Positions 29,100 through 37,485 of a stretch of 41,260 nt of DNA are shown one piece after another (within the stretch, counting starts at the first letter, position 1; the number at the start of each line of letters is the position of its first letter). The notes below the pieces were generated by a model. The model saw nothing but the letters and a program-made list of their open reading frames with translations. It made no database searches and was not told where the DNA came from. Both the position numbers and the translations under genes were made by a program. This DNA comes from Actinomycetes bacterium (GTDB lineage: Bacteria > Actinomycetota > Acidimicrobiia > Acidimicrobiales > Palsa-688). Location of the stretch: positions 1 through 41,260 of the forward strand of contig JAKCEB010000004.1 in assembly GCA_021838305.1 (NCBI GenBank), written 5' to 3'.

Positions 29100-31436
29100 T
29101 TAATGCTTAAAGCGGAAAGAGCGGAAAGCATTGAGCTTTGTCGGGACCAGCCAGGAGTTGTTCTGCTCGGCGTGCCAGCGACCACCAACCCCGGTGACGT
29201 TAACGACGACATGGTCGGCTAGCACCATCGGTTGATTGTGTAGGACTATGTTGTACGTTCCCCTTCCGACGATTCCATGTAAGGTCACGACGACCTTGGC
29301 GGTTGCGCCGGACGGCACGTCGACATATCCGCTGTAAGTGTTGACCCCAAGTTCAGGGGTGCTGGCCAGTGCCGTATCCTTCCCGTTCACCGTCGCATTC
29401 GAGATAGTGAGCGGACTGTACACGGAGAACCAGACGAGGTTGCTGCCGGGTGCGAGCCCGCTTCCGGCATAACTACCTATGACCAGAGGTGAAAGTCCCT
29501 TGTCGGGCGCCGAGTTGTGCAAGGTCGCCGTGACCGTGGACTGGACTGCGCCGTTGGCTGGGTTGTATTCGACGTTGTCTGAGATCGAGCGCTGCATGTA
29601 TGCGTCGGTCTTGTTGTTTGCTGCATTCTGGGTTATCACAGACAGAAGGTCCCCGCCGTTTGTAGTGGGGAAGGCGCCTGCGAGGCCAGTTGCGTAGAGG
29701 AGAGCCCGATCGCTCGGGTGGATGCTCCAAAAGAGCAAGTCCCCTGTGGCGACATCTGGAGCCAGATCGCCAACGAGCGTCCTGATCCCGGGTAGCGTCC
29801 CACCGGCGAGGCGACCTGCGGCGAGCTTGAGGGCGTCCGCTAGTGCCGCTTTGCGTGCAGCTTGGTCCGCCACGGTCGGATATTTGGCGTACTGGCCTTT
29901 GAGGAGCATCTGCTCTGTGTTGGCTCCGGTAAGGGTTCCGAAACCTGGTACTTGGAGCGGGCCTGTGGCGTTGAGTATCGAGGCTACGGACTTTGCATCG
30001 AGAATAAGCATTCCGTCGATCGGGTGATGCCCGACCTCCTGGTATAGCTGTGACACGACCGATGTCACCGTAGGAAGGTCCGGAGAATACGGCACGTCGA
30101 TGAAAGTGTCCTGCGGTTTGAACTGTCCGTAGCGTGCCAGGTAGGACGGTGGACCGCTGAGGTGACCACCCCCCTTCGCCTGGAGCTGATTGGCTATCGT
30201 CCCGGCGTCACCGAAGCTGGTCAGTTGGATATGGCCATTCGTGGCGGTCAACTCGCCGTACCAGACGAGCAGCCCTCCGAGTCCTCTGCTCTCGGCCGGG
30301 TCCAGAAATCCAACAAAATAACGGCGGGTACCGTCAGCTCCAAGAAGGGAAGGCGCGTCCCGGACCGCCATCGAAGCAAGCCTGGTGAACTTGGTTACTT
30401 TCGTAATGTCTGATTGGAGTTTGGCAACTTTCGAAGCTATCGGTGCTAATTGCCAAGGCGATGAGACGGAGGCCAGGCGAAACGAACCATTAGCGAGGGC
30501 AGTGTCAAGGTTGCTGATCGGCGTGTCGAGCGCTCGAACGGCGGCGAGGTCAATCGCGCCGTTGGTCACATGAAGCTGCGAGAAATCAATCGCTGACGCA
30601 TTTGCCTGAGCCGCAGCTGAGATATTGCGCGCCACCGATACCGAAACCGTGAGTGCCTGACGCTGTTGAGCGACGAGCGGCACAACAGCAGCTCCCGCAC
30701 TCCACCAAGAGTTGAGCGTTCTCCCCGCTGTAGCGAGTTCCGCAGTGGCAACCTTCAGCTGACTCGTCGCTTCAGCAAGATTCCCGGACTTCAGCGTCGC
30801 TAGGGCGGCTTTCTCGGTAGCGCTGCCTTGGTCGACTTGCGCCCGGACCATGAGTGCGGCGACGCCGACCGCAACAGCGGATGCCGAAGCTCCGACTGCA
30901 AGACACACACCCACGACTGTTGCCCATTGGCGCACTCGCAGCGGCAGCGACCGCGTCGACGAGATGAGAAGCGGCACGATCGCAATGCACGCGGCGACTG
31001 CAGTGGCCCCCTGGAAGCCGAGCGGTGGCAGATGCAGTAGCACCTGCACCGACAGCGCTGCTGACGCAGAACCCAAGACAGGCGATGCGTCGGCAGTAAA
31101 GGTTCCGCCGACTGCTAGGAGGAGGCACAACGCCCCGGCCATGAGAAGCGACCCTCGGCTGAGCGCGGCTGCAACGACAGCGAGCCACAAGAGGCTTCCT
31201 CTGCTTGCCCGCGAACCGGCATAAGCTCCAAGACCGCCTACGAGCGCCGGATACAGGTGATCCAGGAAGGCCATCCCAGTGGGGTGAACGTTCGCGGTTG
31301 ACGCCGTGACATATGACGCCGCTGCAATCAAGGTCGGGAGAGGGAACTCCGGTCCGCGGGTCCTCAGACGCGCGATTCTCGCGAGCGCAGCGCTCGCGGT
31401 AGTCCACGGCGATACGCTCACCTCACCTATCGCCAC
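29100..31436 (-). CDS. DUF4012 domain membrane protein
   Basis: About 778 residues. The first 200 or so are hydrophobic, with perhaps five or six membrane helices (for example LLWLAVVAAALSRGSLLMAG and ATVVGVCLAVGASASAVAVGVAALMV). A helical segment (about 205-370) containing AATSQLKVATAELATAGRTL and the large DUF4012 domain follow, with RYFVGFLDPAESRGLGGLL and the nearby GHIQLTSFGDAGTI, and a C-terminal beta-rich part that ends in basic residues. DUF4012 proteins occur next to polysaccharide genes in actinobacteria and have no firmly known activity; a role in surface glycan assembly or attachment is an inference. The start GTG 31436 is tentative; no ribosome binding site is evident. The last codons are Arg/Phe/Lys-rich. 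Confidence 0.82.
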   Translation of the reverse strand: MAIGEVSVSPWTTASAALARIARLRTRGPEFPLPTLIAAASYVTASTANVHPTGMAFLDHLYPALVGGLGAYAGSRASRGSLLWLAVVAAALSRGSLLMAGALCLLLAVGGTFTADASPVLGSASAALSVQVLLHLPPLGFQGATAVAACIAIVPLLISSTRSLPLRVRQWATVVGVCLAVGASASAVAVGVAALMVRAQVDQGSATEKAALATLKSGNLAEATSQLKVATAELATAGRTLNSWWSAGAAVVPLVAQQRQALTVSVSVARNISAAAQANASAIDFSQLHVTNGAIDLAAVRALDTPISNLDTALANGSFRLASVSSPWQLAPIASKVAKLQSDITKVTKFTRLASMAVRDAPSLLGADGTRRYFVGFLDPAESRGLGGLLVWYGELTATNGHIQLTSFGDAGTIANQLQAKGGGHLSGPPSYLARYGQFKPQDTFIDVPYSPDLPTVTSVVSQLYQEVGHHPIDGMLILDAKSVASILNATGPLQVPGFGTLTGANTEQMLLKGQYAKYPTVADQAARKAALADALKLAAGRLAGGTLPGIRTLVGDLAPDVATGDLLFWSIHPSDRALLYATGLAGAFPTTNGGDLLSVITQNAANNKTDAYMQRSISDNVEYNPANGAVQSTVTATLHNSAPDKGLSPLVIGSYAGSGLAPGSNLVWFSVYSPLTISNATVNGKDTALASTPELGVNTYSGYVDVPSGATAKVVVTLHGIVGRGTYNIVLHNQPMVLADHVVVNVTGVGGRWHAEQNNSWLVPTKLNAFRSFRFKH

Positions 31437-31545
31437 GGCGGCAGTAGATGTTCCACGATCACAAGTTAAGGTATCGGCAGATTCCGACCGACACCGAAGG
31501 GTGAGTTGGCTTTCCTGTTATGGACATTAGGCACCTCACCCCGCC

Positions 31546-33258
31546 ATGTTGACTGATCCACTTTGGATAGGTTCAGGTCCTCCACTCGCAGCATGGCTCC
31601 ACCGCCCTGAAGACTCGATGGTGCATGCGATCGCGGTTGCCTGCGGCCCGGTTCTCGGCGAGGATGCTACGAAGGGACGGATGGCCTTCATAGCCCTTGC
31701 AGAGATACTTTCCGACAGGGGTATCGCTCTGCTTCGCTTCGACTACGAGGGAACTGGTGATTCTGCGGGGAGCTCTATGGATGTCGGCCAGGTCCAGCGG
31801 TGGCGCGATAGTGTCAAACGCGCTGTCGACTACGCCTGCCAGATCACCTACGCGCCGTGCATTCTCGTCGGTATGCGACTCGGATCGATTTTTGCAGCTG
31901 ATGTAGCGCAAGAGGATAGTCGGATCAGTGGAATCCTTCTTTGGGATCCGGTGTACAGCGTCAGGCGCTACCTGCGTGAGCAGAAGATCTTCGTTTCCTC
32001 CGTGTTCGGCGTTGCCCAGCCGGAAGACGGCTCCTTCGCAGGTGCGGGATACACGCTTGCCCGCGATTCGGTTGCGGACCTAGAAGGACTAGTGCTCACT
32101 AGTCCTGACGGCAGGGTGGCGGATCGCACCGCCAGTGTGCTGATTGCCACACGTGTAGGAGACCGGTCCGGCGCGCCGGAGGTGGCCAACTTCGCCAAGG
32201 TCGGCGCGAAGAGGCTGGAGCTGCGTGGACAAGCGGCGCTCATGGAATTGCCTCCGCATGAAGTGCGGCCTGACCGGGTGGACCTTCGGGCTCTCGCCGA
32301 ATGGATCTCTGAGCGATCCGGGACGGCCGAGTGGCCTGCCGCTCCTTCGATCGTCGACCACGCAGAGATGCTCGTGCAGGTCGAATCGGCGACACAATGG
32401 GGTCCGTCGCTCGTCGATCCCCCTAAGGTGATCGAGCGCTTTCGCCGCCTTGGCAGCGTTCCATTGTATGGGGTCGAAACCGATCCGGGCGTCGCCGGTG
32501 ACCCGCTCGCAACAGTCGTGTTCCTGAGCGCAGGAGCTCTTGAACGCTTCGGTCCGGGGCGACTTTGGGTCGAGCTTGCTCGTAACCTGGCAGCAAAAGG
32601 CGTATCTTCGATCAGGGTCGACAACAGTGGTGTCGGAGACACCCCTTCGCGCAATGGGTTGCGGCGGGGAGTCATGCTCGACCCGGGTGCGCTGACCGAC
32701 CTCCGCGATATTTGCGAGGCGCTCGATGCGCCAAACGGATCGGGACTTATCTTTGTCGGGTTATCATCGGGGGCATATCATGCAGCAGAGGCAGGATTGT
32801 CCCTTCAGCCGACTGCCATCTGCATGGTGAACGGCTCCGCGTTAGACAATCCACCGGAGCTGAGTCGTGGAGATCGGGTCGATCCGAGACGACGGGCTTA
32901 TAAGCCTATGTGGCCCGCTTTTCGGCGTCTGGCGGTGTCTCACAAGCGACTTGCGAAAGTCGTCTGGCACGGCGTGGGAAACGTCGCCGTCTCTGCTTCC
33001 CCGGCGTCGATCCCTGTGCGGATCGCCGAGAGGGGAGTCAATGTACTTACGTTGGCGACCGGCGCGGATCGGGGTGCGTTCGGCGGTAACCTTTACTGGT
33101 TCGTGCGAGCCAGAAGAGCCCGTCGTAGGGGGATGCTCGAGGAATACCGCTTTGCAATAGAGGACCATCCGCTTTACACGGAGGACGCAAGAAGAGTTGT
33201 GGGGCGCGTCCTACTAGATTTCCTTGTAGAGCACGCGACGTCGCGCACCTTTCAGTAA
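31546..33258 (+). CDS. Fused tandem alpha/beta-hydrolase (exosortase/EPS-associated hydrolase type)
   Basis: Protein of 570 residues made of two alpha/beta-hydrolase domains. Domain 1 (about 1-265) has the oxyanion-side motif RFDYEGTGDSAG (64-75) but its nucleophile elbow reads GMRLG (109-113), with Arg where Ser is expected. Domain 2 (about 295-565) has RVDNSGVGDT (357-366) and an intact elbow GLSSG (405-409) in the context GLSSGAYHAA. Separate hydrolases of these two kinds occur as a pair in exosortase-A and exopolysaccharide loci together with an acyl ligase and a carrier protein; here they are one polypeptide. ATG 31546 lacks a clear ribosome binding site. It is divergent from the DUF4012 gene (109 bp) and 44 bp upstream of the flavoprotein gene. 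Substrate unknown; a thioester or ester is likely. Confidence 0.82.
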   Translation: MLTDPLWIGSGPPLAAWLHRPEDSMVHAIAVACGPVLGEDATKGRMAFIALAEILSDRGIALLRFDYEGTGDSAGSSMDVGQVQRWRDSVKRAVDYACQITYAPCILVGMRLGSIFAADVAQEDSRISGILLWDPVYSVRRYLREQKIFVSSVFGVAQPEDGSFAGAGYTLARDSVADLEGLVLTSPDGRVADRTASVLIATRVGDRSGAPEVANFAKVGAKRLELRGQAALMELPPHEVRPDRVDLRALAEWISERSGTAEWPAAPSIVDHAEMLVQVESATQWGPSLVDPPKVIERFRRLGSVPLYGVETDPGVAGDPLATVVFLSAGALERFGPGRLWVELARNLAAKGVSSIRVDNSGVGDTPSRNGLRRGVMLDPGALTDLRDICEALDAPNGSGLIFVGLSSGAYHAAEAGLSLQPTAICMVNGSALDNPPELSRGDRVDPRRRAYKPMWPAFRRLAVSHKRLAKVVWHGVGNVAVSASPASIPVRIAERGVNVLTLATGADRGAFGGNLYWFVRARRARRRGMLEEYRFAIEDHPLYTEDARRVVGRVLLDFLVEHATSRTFQ

Positions 33259-33302
33259 CGAGTCTTTCGACCCGATAACTGTTCCGTGAAACCGGTGGAC
33301 AC

Positions 33303-35171
33303 TTGGAACCAGCCCGGGGCCACGAGACGCCTCGGAGTCAAGACAGGCCGTGGTCGCCAGTGACGCGCGTGGCCGTCGTAGGTCTCGGTCCGTGGGGCTT
33401 GGCCGTGGTCGAGCGACTAGTCGATGTTGCTCGGCGAAATCGCACCTCGCTCGCCGTCGAAGTCGTCCAGCCCGGCACTCCGGGTAGCGGCGTCTACAGC
33501 ATCAGCCAGCCCGATTATCTGATCCTGAACAACGCGTGCGGACAGCTCTCGTCGTATGCCATGGGCGACGGATCCGAGGTCCCGTACGGCATGAGTTTCT
33601 ACGAGTGGGTGACAAGAGAGGGCTACCGGTGGCTCGGCGACGAATGCGATCGAGATCCCAGTGGCCGGCCGATCGACCCATCTGACTTCCTGCCCCGACG
33701 GTTGATGGGGGAGTACCTCCAGTGGTTCTATCGGACGCTGACAGCGTCACTTCCTCCCAACATTGAGATCCGCCACCACGATGCTTCAGCTCTCGACGTC
33801 GCGCTCGGCAGCGACGGGAGGGAGGTTGTCGTGCTAAGCGACGGGCGACTGCTCGCCGTCGACCATGTCGTCCTCACTACAGGACACACAGAGAACATCG
33901 AAGAGGTGGATACCGAGGAGCGTCCGAGGTCGCTTCGGCCGTACCCGGTGTCGTACCTGGCGTCGATCGTCGCACCCTCGGAAACGGTTGCTGTCTCGGG
34001 AATGGGACTAGTTGCGTTCGACGTGCTGGCAGCGCTTACTACTGGAAGGGGTGGACGCTTCGTAGATTCGCCTGAGGCGGGTCGTCTTCGTTACATTCAG
34101 GGAGGAACAGAACCGACGATCTGCCTCTATTCGAGGTCTGGCGTACCCTACTGCGCAAAGGCGACCCACGGTATTGACCCGACGGGGTCCTACGATCCCG
34201 TGATATTCACCGCGACAGCAATGGCGGCATTGGCGCGAACTGACGACGGGCTTCGGAGGGAGCTCGACTTTCGAAACGACCTTCTACCGCTGATAGTTGC
34301 CGAGATGCAGGTCCGATTTCACGCTCAGCGTGCGCAGAGGATCGCCGGGGACCAGGCGGCTCGACACGTTGTAGCGGACCTTGAAGTCGCCTGGCAGAGC
34401 GGAACTTTCGCGAAAGTCCTGGAGGATCTCGAGGCGATGCACGGTACTTTCGTAGCGGAGGAGAATCTCTTCGCTGGGAGCGGTATCGAATTCGCTTCGA
34501 GTGATCGCTACCAGGCTTGGGCCAAGCAGGCATTGTCAGCGGATCTTGACGAGGCTCTCGACCCGATGGGCAGTCCTGTCAAGGCGGCGCAGGAGACCAC
34601 CCGTATTCTTCGCGACCGCATTCGCGGTCTGATTGAGTTCGGTGGGCTGTCAGCGGAGTCGTATGTCGATTTCTGCTCGACGATCCGAGGCCGCCTCAAT
34701 CGTCTAGAGGCGGGGCCGCCAGCCATTCGCTCGCAGCAGTTACTCGCCTTGATGGAGGCAGGAGTAGTACGGATACCGTTTGGGCCGAGCCCTCGCCTTC
34801 GAAGGACCACAGGTGGTGTTCGGATAGAGTCGACACAGCTAGATGAGGGCATTGGCATCACAGTTGACCGAGTGATTAGAGGCCATCTGGACATGCCGTC
34901 GCTAGCCAATTCGCAAGCACCCTTGCTGAGGCGCCTCGTCGACGCCGGACGAATGCGCCAGATGCACTACAGAGCCCGCGAGGTCGGCAGCGTTTGCCTC
35001 GATGATTCTTTTCACCCTATAGACTTGTACGGCCGGTCGCAGGAGCGGCTTTGGATTCTCGGAGTCCTGACCGAGGGGACACGCTACTTCACGCACTATC
35101 TACCTTCTCCACAGAGCCGGCTGCGTGCCGTATTGGACGCAGACCTGTGCGCGAGGTCTATTGTCAGCTAG
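33303..35171 (+). CDS. FAD/NAD(P)-binding protein (PF13454-like)
   Basis: Predicted flavoprotein of 622 residues. The N-terminal Rossmann motif is VAVVGLGPWGLAVVERL (GLGPWG at 27-32), followed by GSGVYSISQPDYLILNNACG (61-80), a region typical of the large PF13454 family. A TTGH motif at 192-195 ends the first dinucleotide fold, and a second glycine-rich site, VSGMGLVAFD (231-240), may bind NAD(P). Relatives are annotated only as FAD/NAD(P)-binding, and some members of the wider superfamily are N- or S-oxidising monooxygenases, so an oxidation step is an inference. TTG 33303 has GGTGGA nearby; GTG 33360 just before the Rossmann motif is an equally good start. Co-directional with the hydrolase gene; the 3' end overlaps convergent metY by 4 bp. 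Confidence 0.8.
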   Translation: MEPARGHETPRSQDRPWSPVTRVAVVGLGPWGLAVVERLVDVARRNRTSLAVEVVQPGTPGSGVYSISQPDYLILNNACGQLSSYAMGDGSEVPYGMSFYEWVTREGYRWLGDECDRDPSGRPIDPSDFLPRRLMGEYLQWFYRTLTASLPPNIEIRHHDASALDVALGSDGREVVVLSDGRLLAVDHVVLTTGHTENIEEVDTEERPRSLRPYPVSYLASIVAPSETVAVSGMGLVAFDVLAALTTGRGGRFVDSPEAGRLRYIQGGTEPTICLYSRSGVPYCAKATHGIDPTGSYDPVIFTATAMAALARTDDGLRRELDFRNDLLPLIVAEMQVRFHAQRAQRIAGDQAARHVVADLEVAWQSGTFAKVLEDLEAMHGTFVAEENLFAGSGIEFASSDRYQAWAKQALSADLDEALDPMGSPVKAAQETTRILRDRIRGLIEFGGLSAESYVDFCSTIRGRLNRLEAGPPAIRSQQLLALMEAGVVRIPFGPSPRLRRTTGGVRIESTQLDEGIGITVDRVIRGHLDMPSLANSQAPLLRRLVDAGRMRQMHYRAREVGSVCLDDSFHPIDLYGRSQERLWILGVLTEGTRYFTHYLPSPQSRLRAVLDADLCARSIVS

Positions 35172-36460
35172 GCGATCGACGTTGCAGCATTGACAGCGGC
35201 GTCTAGCGCAGCGTCGATGTCTTCAAGGATGTCGTCGACATGCTCAATCCCCACTGACAGGCGGACTGCGTCAGGTGTTATCCCGGCCGCCGCGAGCTCG
35301 TGAGGCTTGAGCTGGCGGTGGGTAGTGGAAGCGGGGTGACTCACCAATGATTTGGCATCGCCGAGGTTGACCAGACGCTTGAGAAGGGCTACCGAATCGA
35401 AGAAGGCGATGGCAGCCTTGAAGCCGCCGACAGGACCGAATGTCAAGATCGACGGAACTCTTCCCCCAAGGTAGCGGTGGCATAAAGCATGGTGGGGGTT
35501 GTCAGCGAATCCAGCGTAGCCGACCCACGCAACCCTGGCGTCCTGCGCAAGGTATTCGGCGACTGTCCGGGCATTCGCTTCGTGGCGGTCGAGGCGAACC
35601 GCCAAAGTCTCGAGCCCTTGGAGCAGATGGAAGGCAGACATCGGGGACAGGGTCGCGCCGGTGTTTCGTAGCGTAACGCTGCGTGCTCGCACAGCGAACG
35701 CGCGATCTGGGAAGTCACGCGAGAAGACGACGTCGTGGAATGCCGGCTCCGGTTCGCTGAACATCGGGAATCGATCAGCGTGACTGGCCCACGGGAAACG
35801 CCCGGAATCAATGATGACGCCACCCAATGTAGTACCGTGGCCCCCGACGAACTTGGTCAATGAGTGGACTACAACATCAGCGCCGAATCGGATCGGCTTC
35901 AGCATCAGGGGCGTTGCAACTGTGTTGTCGGCTATTACTGGGACACCACGTCTGTGGGCAAGTTCAGCCACCGCTTCGATGTCCACGACGTTTCCGGCTG
36001 GGTTTCCTACAGTCTCGAAAAACACGGCGCATGTCCGGTCGTCGATGAGCGACGAAATGGCGTTCGGGGTGTCATCGGCCGCAAAGCGCGTCTCGATCCC
36101 GAACGTCGGGAGGACATGCGCAAGGTAGGTGTAGGTCGCTCCGTAGAGCTGAGGAGCTGCCACTATGTTCATCCCTGACTTGGCAACGGTGAGCAGGGCG
36201 TAGCTGACAGCGGCCATTCCCGAGGCGACGGCCAGAGCCGCGCTGCCTCCCTCAAGAGCCGTCATTCGCTGTTCAAGTACGTCGTTTGTCGGGTTGTTGA
36301 TCCGGTTGTAATGGAAGCCGGGGGTCTGGATGTCGAAAACGGCCCCGGCGTGCGCTGCGTCGATAAAGTCGTGCGCTACGGTTTGGTGTATCGGGACGGC
36401 TACCGCACGGGTCGAGTCGCCCGCGTAGCCGCCGTGGATTGCTATCGTCTCGTCACGCAA
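35168..36460 (-). CDS. metY: O-acetylhomoserine/O-succinylhomoserine sulfhydrylase family (MetY-like) PLP enzyme
   Basis: Cys/Met-metabolism PLP enzyme of 430 residues, a normal MetY length. It should catalyse gamma-replacement of an activated homoserine ester by a sulfur or other nucleophile. Features are FHYNRINNPTNDVLEQRMTALEGG (49-72, Tyr/Arg phosphate contacts), VASGMAAV (78-85), ETVGNP (149-154), the PLP-stacking DN in VIADNTVATP, and the Schiff-base Lys203 in HSLTKFVGGHG. All catalytic features look intact. The TTG start overlaps the metA stop by 8 bp, so the two are translationally coupled. Such a pair normally makes homocysteine, but the neighbours (adenylation enzyme, flavoprotein, carrier protein) suggest a specialised pathway. 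Relatives catalyse C-C bond formation in fusaric acid synthesis. Confidence 0.9.
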   Translation of the reverse strand: MRDETIAIHGGYAGDSTRAVAVPIHQTVAHDFIDAAHAGAVFDIQTPGFHYNRINNPTNDVLEQRMTALEGGSAALAVASGMAAVSYALLTVAKSGMNIVAAPQLYGATYTYLAHVLPTFGIETRFAADDTPNAISSLIDDRTCAVFFETVGNPAGNVVDIEAVAELAHRRGVPVIADNTVATPLMLKPIRFGADVVVHSLTKFVGGHGTTLGGVIIDSGRFPWASHADRFPMFSEPEPAFHDVVFSRDFPDRAFAVRARSVTLRNTGATLSPMSAFHLLQGLETLAVRLDRHEANARTVAEYLAQDARVAWVGYAGFADNPHHALCHRYLGGRVPSILTFGPVGGFKAAIAFFDSVALLKRLVNLGDAKSLVSHPASTTHRQLKPHELAAAGITPDAVRLSVGIEHVDDILEDIDAALDAAVNAATSIA

Positions 36461-37400
36461 CGCTCGAACTGACCTTGCCTCTCGTTATCCCCATCCAGTT
36501 GCGATAGATGCGACGGGCGTGAGGACGCCATGAAGACGTAGCTCGCTGGGCAATCAATTCGAAGTCAGGGAACGCCACGGGGGTATTAGCGAGGATTGCT
36601 GAGTGGAAGTCCTCGAGGCACCGCATGTCGACGGGTGCAGCGCAGCCGCTTGGCAGCCGCGGGGTGTCGCCTTGGGCGTTTTCGAGCCAACGACGGACGT
36701 CGCGGCGGTATTCGAAGAGAAGACTCGATGGGTCGTATTCAGGATGGCCCTGCATCAATACCAGCTCGGAGTGGTCCACTCGTTTGGATGCCACTGTCCA
36801 GCCGAAGTGCACTGACGCCAGGTGTATTTGGTATCCGGCTGACTGAATAAGTTCTGTCGGGACATCGTTGAAGCGAGATTGAGGCATATGCAGCTTGGCG
36901 GGGAGGCCTTCGGTCAAAAGCGTATGGCTCCTGACGGCTTGGAGCAAGACGCCTGTCTGTTTCTGGTGGAGGCGACGCCGACCGATCCCGTCGAACAATG
37001 CTACGGCGGCGTGTGCAGCGAGGCAAGAGGCAACCACTACGCTGGCCGTATTGCATGCCCACTCCAGGAGTTTCGCCATCTCGTCCCAAGACGGCTCGTC
37101 TTCGGTCGGACCCGGATGGGGTGCGCCGCCGGTCACGATTACGGCATCAGGCGTAGTGGAGTAGATGTTCTCGATGTCCAAATATCCCGGCAGAGGCTTC
37201 TCGCTGAAGGCCGCGTCTCGGACAGGCAGGAGGTAGCGTCTGCAGGTGACGGGGATGGGGGACGTTTCAGCGACCAATTCGAGAAACTGTCTCTCGGCGG
37301 CCGCGAAGGCCGAAGGCGGCATGTTGTTGACGAACGCGACTTCCAGATCGCGTGTTGCCTCGCGTTTGAAAATGCCATTACTTGACCTGGAAGGGTCCAC
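36453..37400 (-). CDS. metA: MetA-family homoserine O-acyltransferase, divergent
   Basis: Activates homoserine by O-acetylation or O-succinylation, supplying the substrate for the PLP enzyme encoded directly after it. 315 residues. The MetA fold is recognised from LEVAFVNNMPPSAFAAAERQFLELV (19-43), the nucleophile Cys126 in VVASCLAAH, and His219/Glu221 in QGHPEYD, matching the E. coli Cys142, His235 and Glu237 triad. The acyl-specificity loop reads VTGGAPHPGP, whereas ordinary enzymes have TGAPLG (succinyl) or TGAPVE (acetyl), so the acyl donor cannot be predicted and may be unusual. GTG 37400 has GAAGA about 10 nt upstream and a TACGCT hexamer further up. It begins 85 bp downstream of the adenylation gene. 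Confidence 0.87.
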   Translation of the reverse strand: MDPSRSSNGIFKREATRDLEVAFVNNMPPSAFAAAERQFLELVAETSPIPVTCRRYLLPVRDAAFSEKPLPGYLDIENIYSTTPDAVIVTGGAPHPGPTEDEPSWDEMAKLLEWACNTASVVVASCLAAHAAVALFDGIGRRRLHQKQTGVLLQAVRSHTLLTEGLPAKLHMPQSRFNDVPTELIQSAGYQIHLASVHFGWTVASKRVDHSELVLMQGHPEYDPSSLLFEYRRDVRRWLENAQGDTPRLPSGCAAPVDMRCLEDFHSAILANTPVAFPDFELIAQRATSSWRPHARRIYRNWMGITRGKVSSSVA

Positions 37401-37485
37401 AGTGGCGTCTTCGGCGTCACAGCGTAGTATCTGAAGTTGGTTCTTCTATCGCATCTCTGCCCTGCTCGAAGTCGACTCGTCACGG

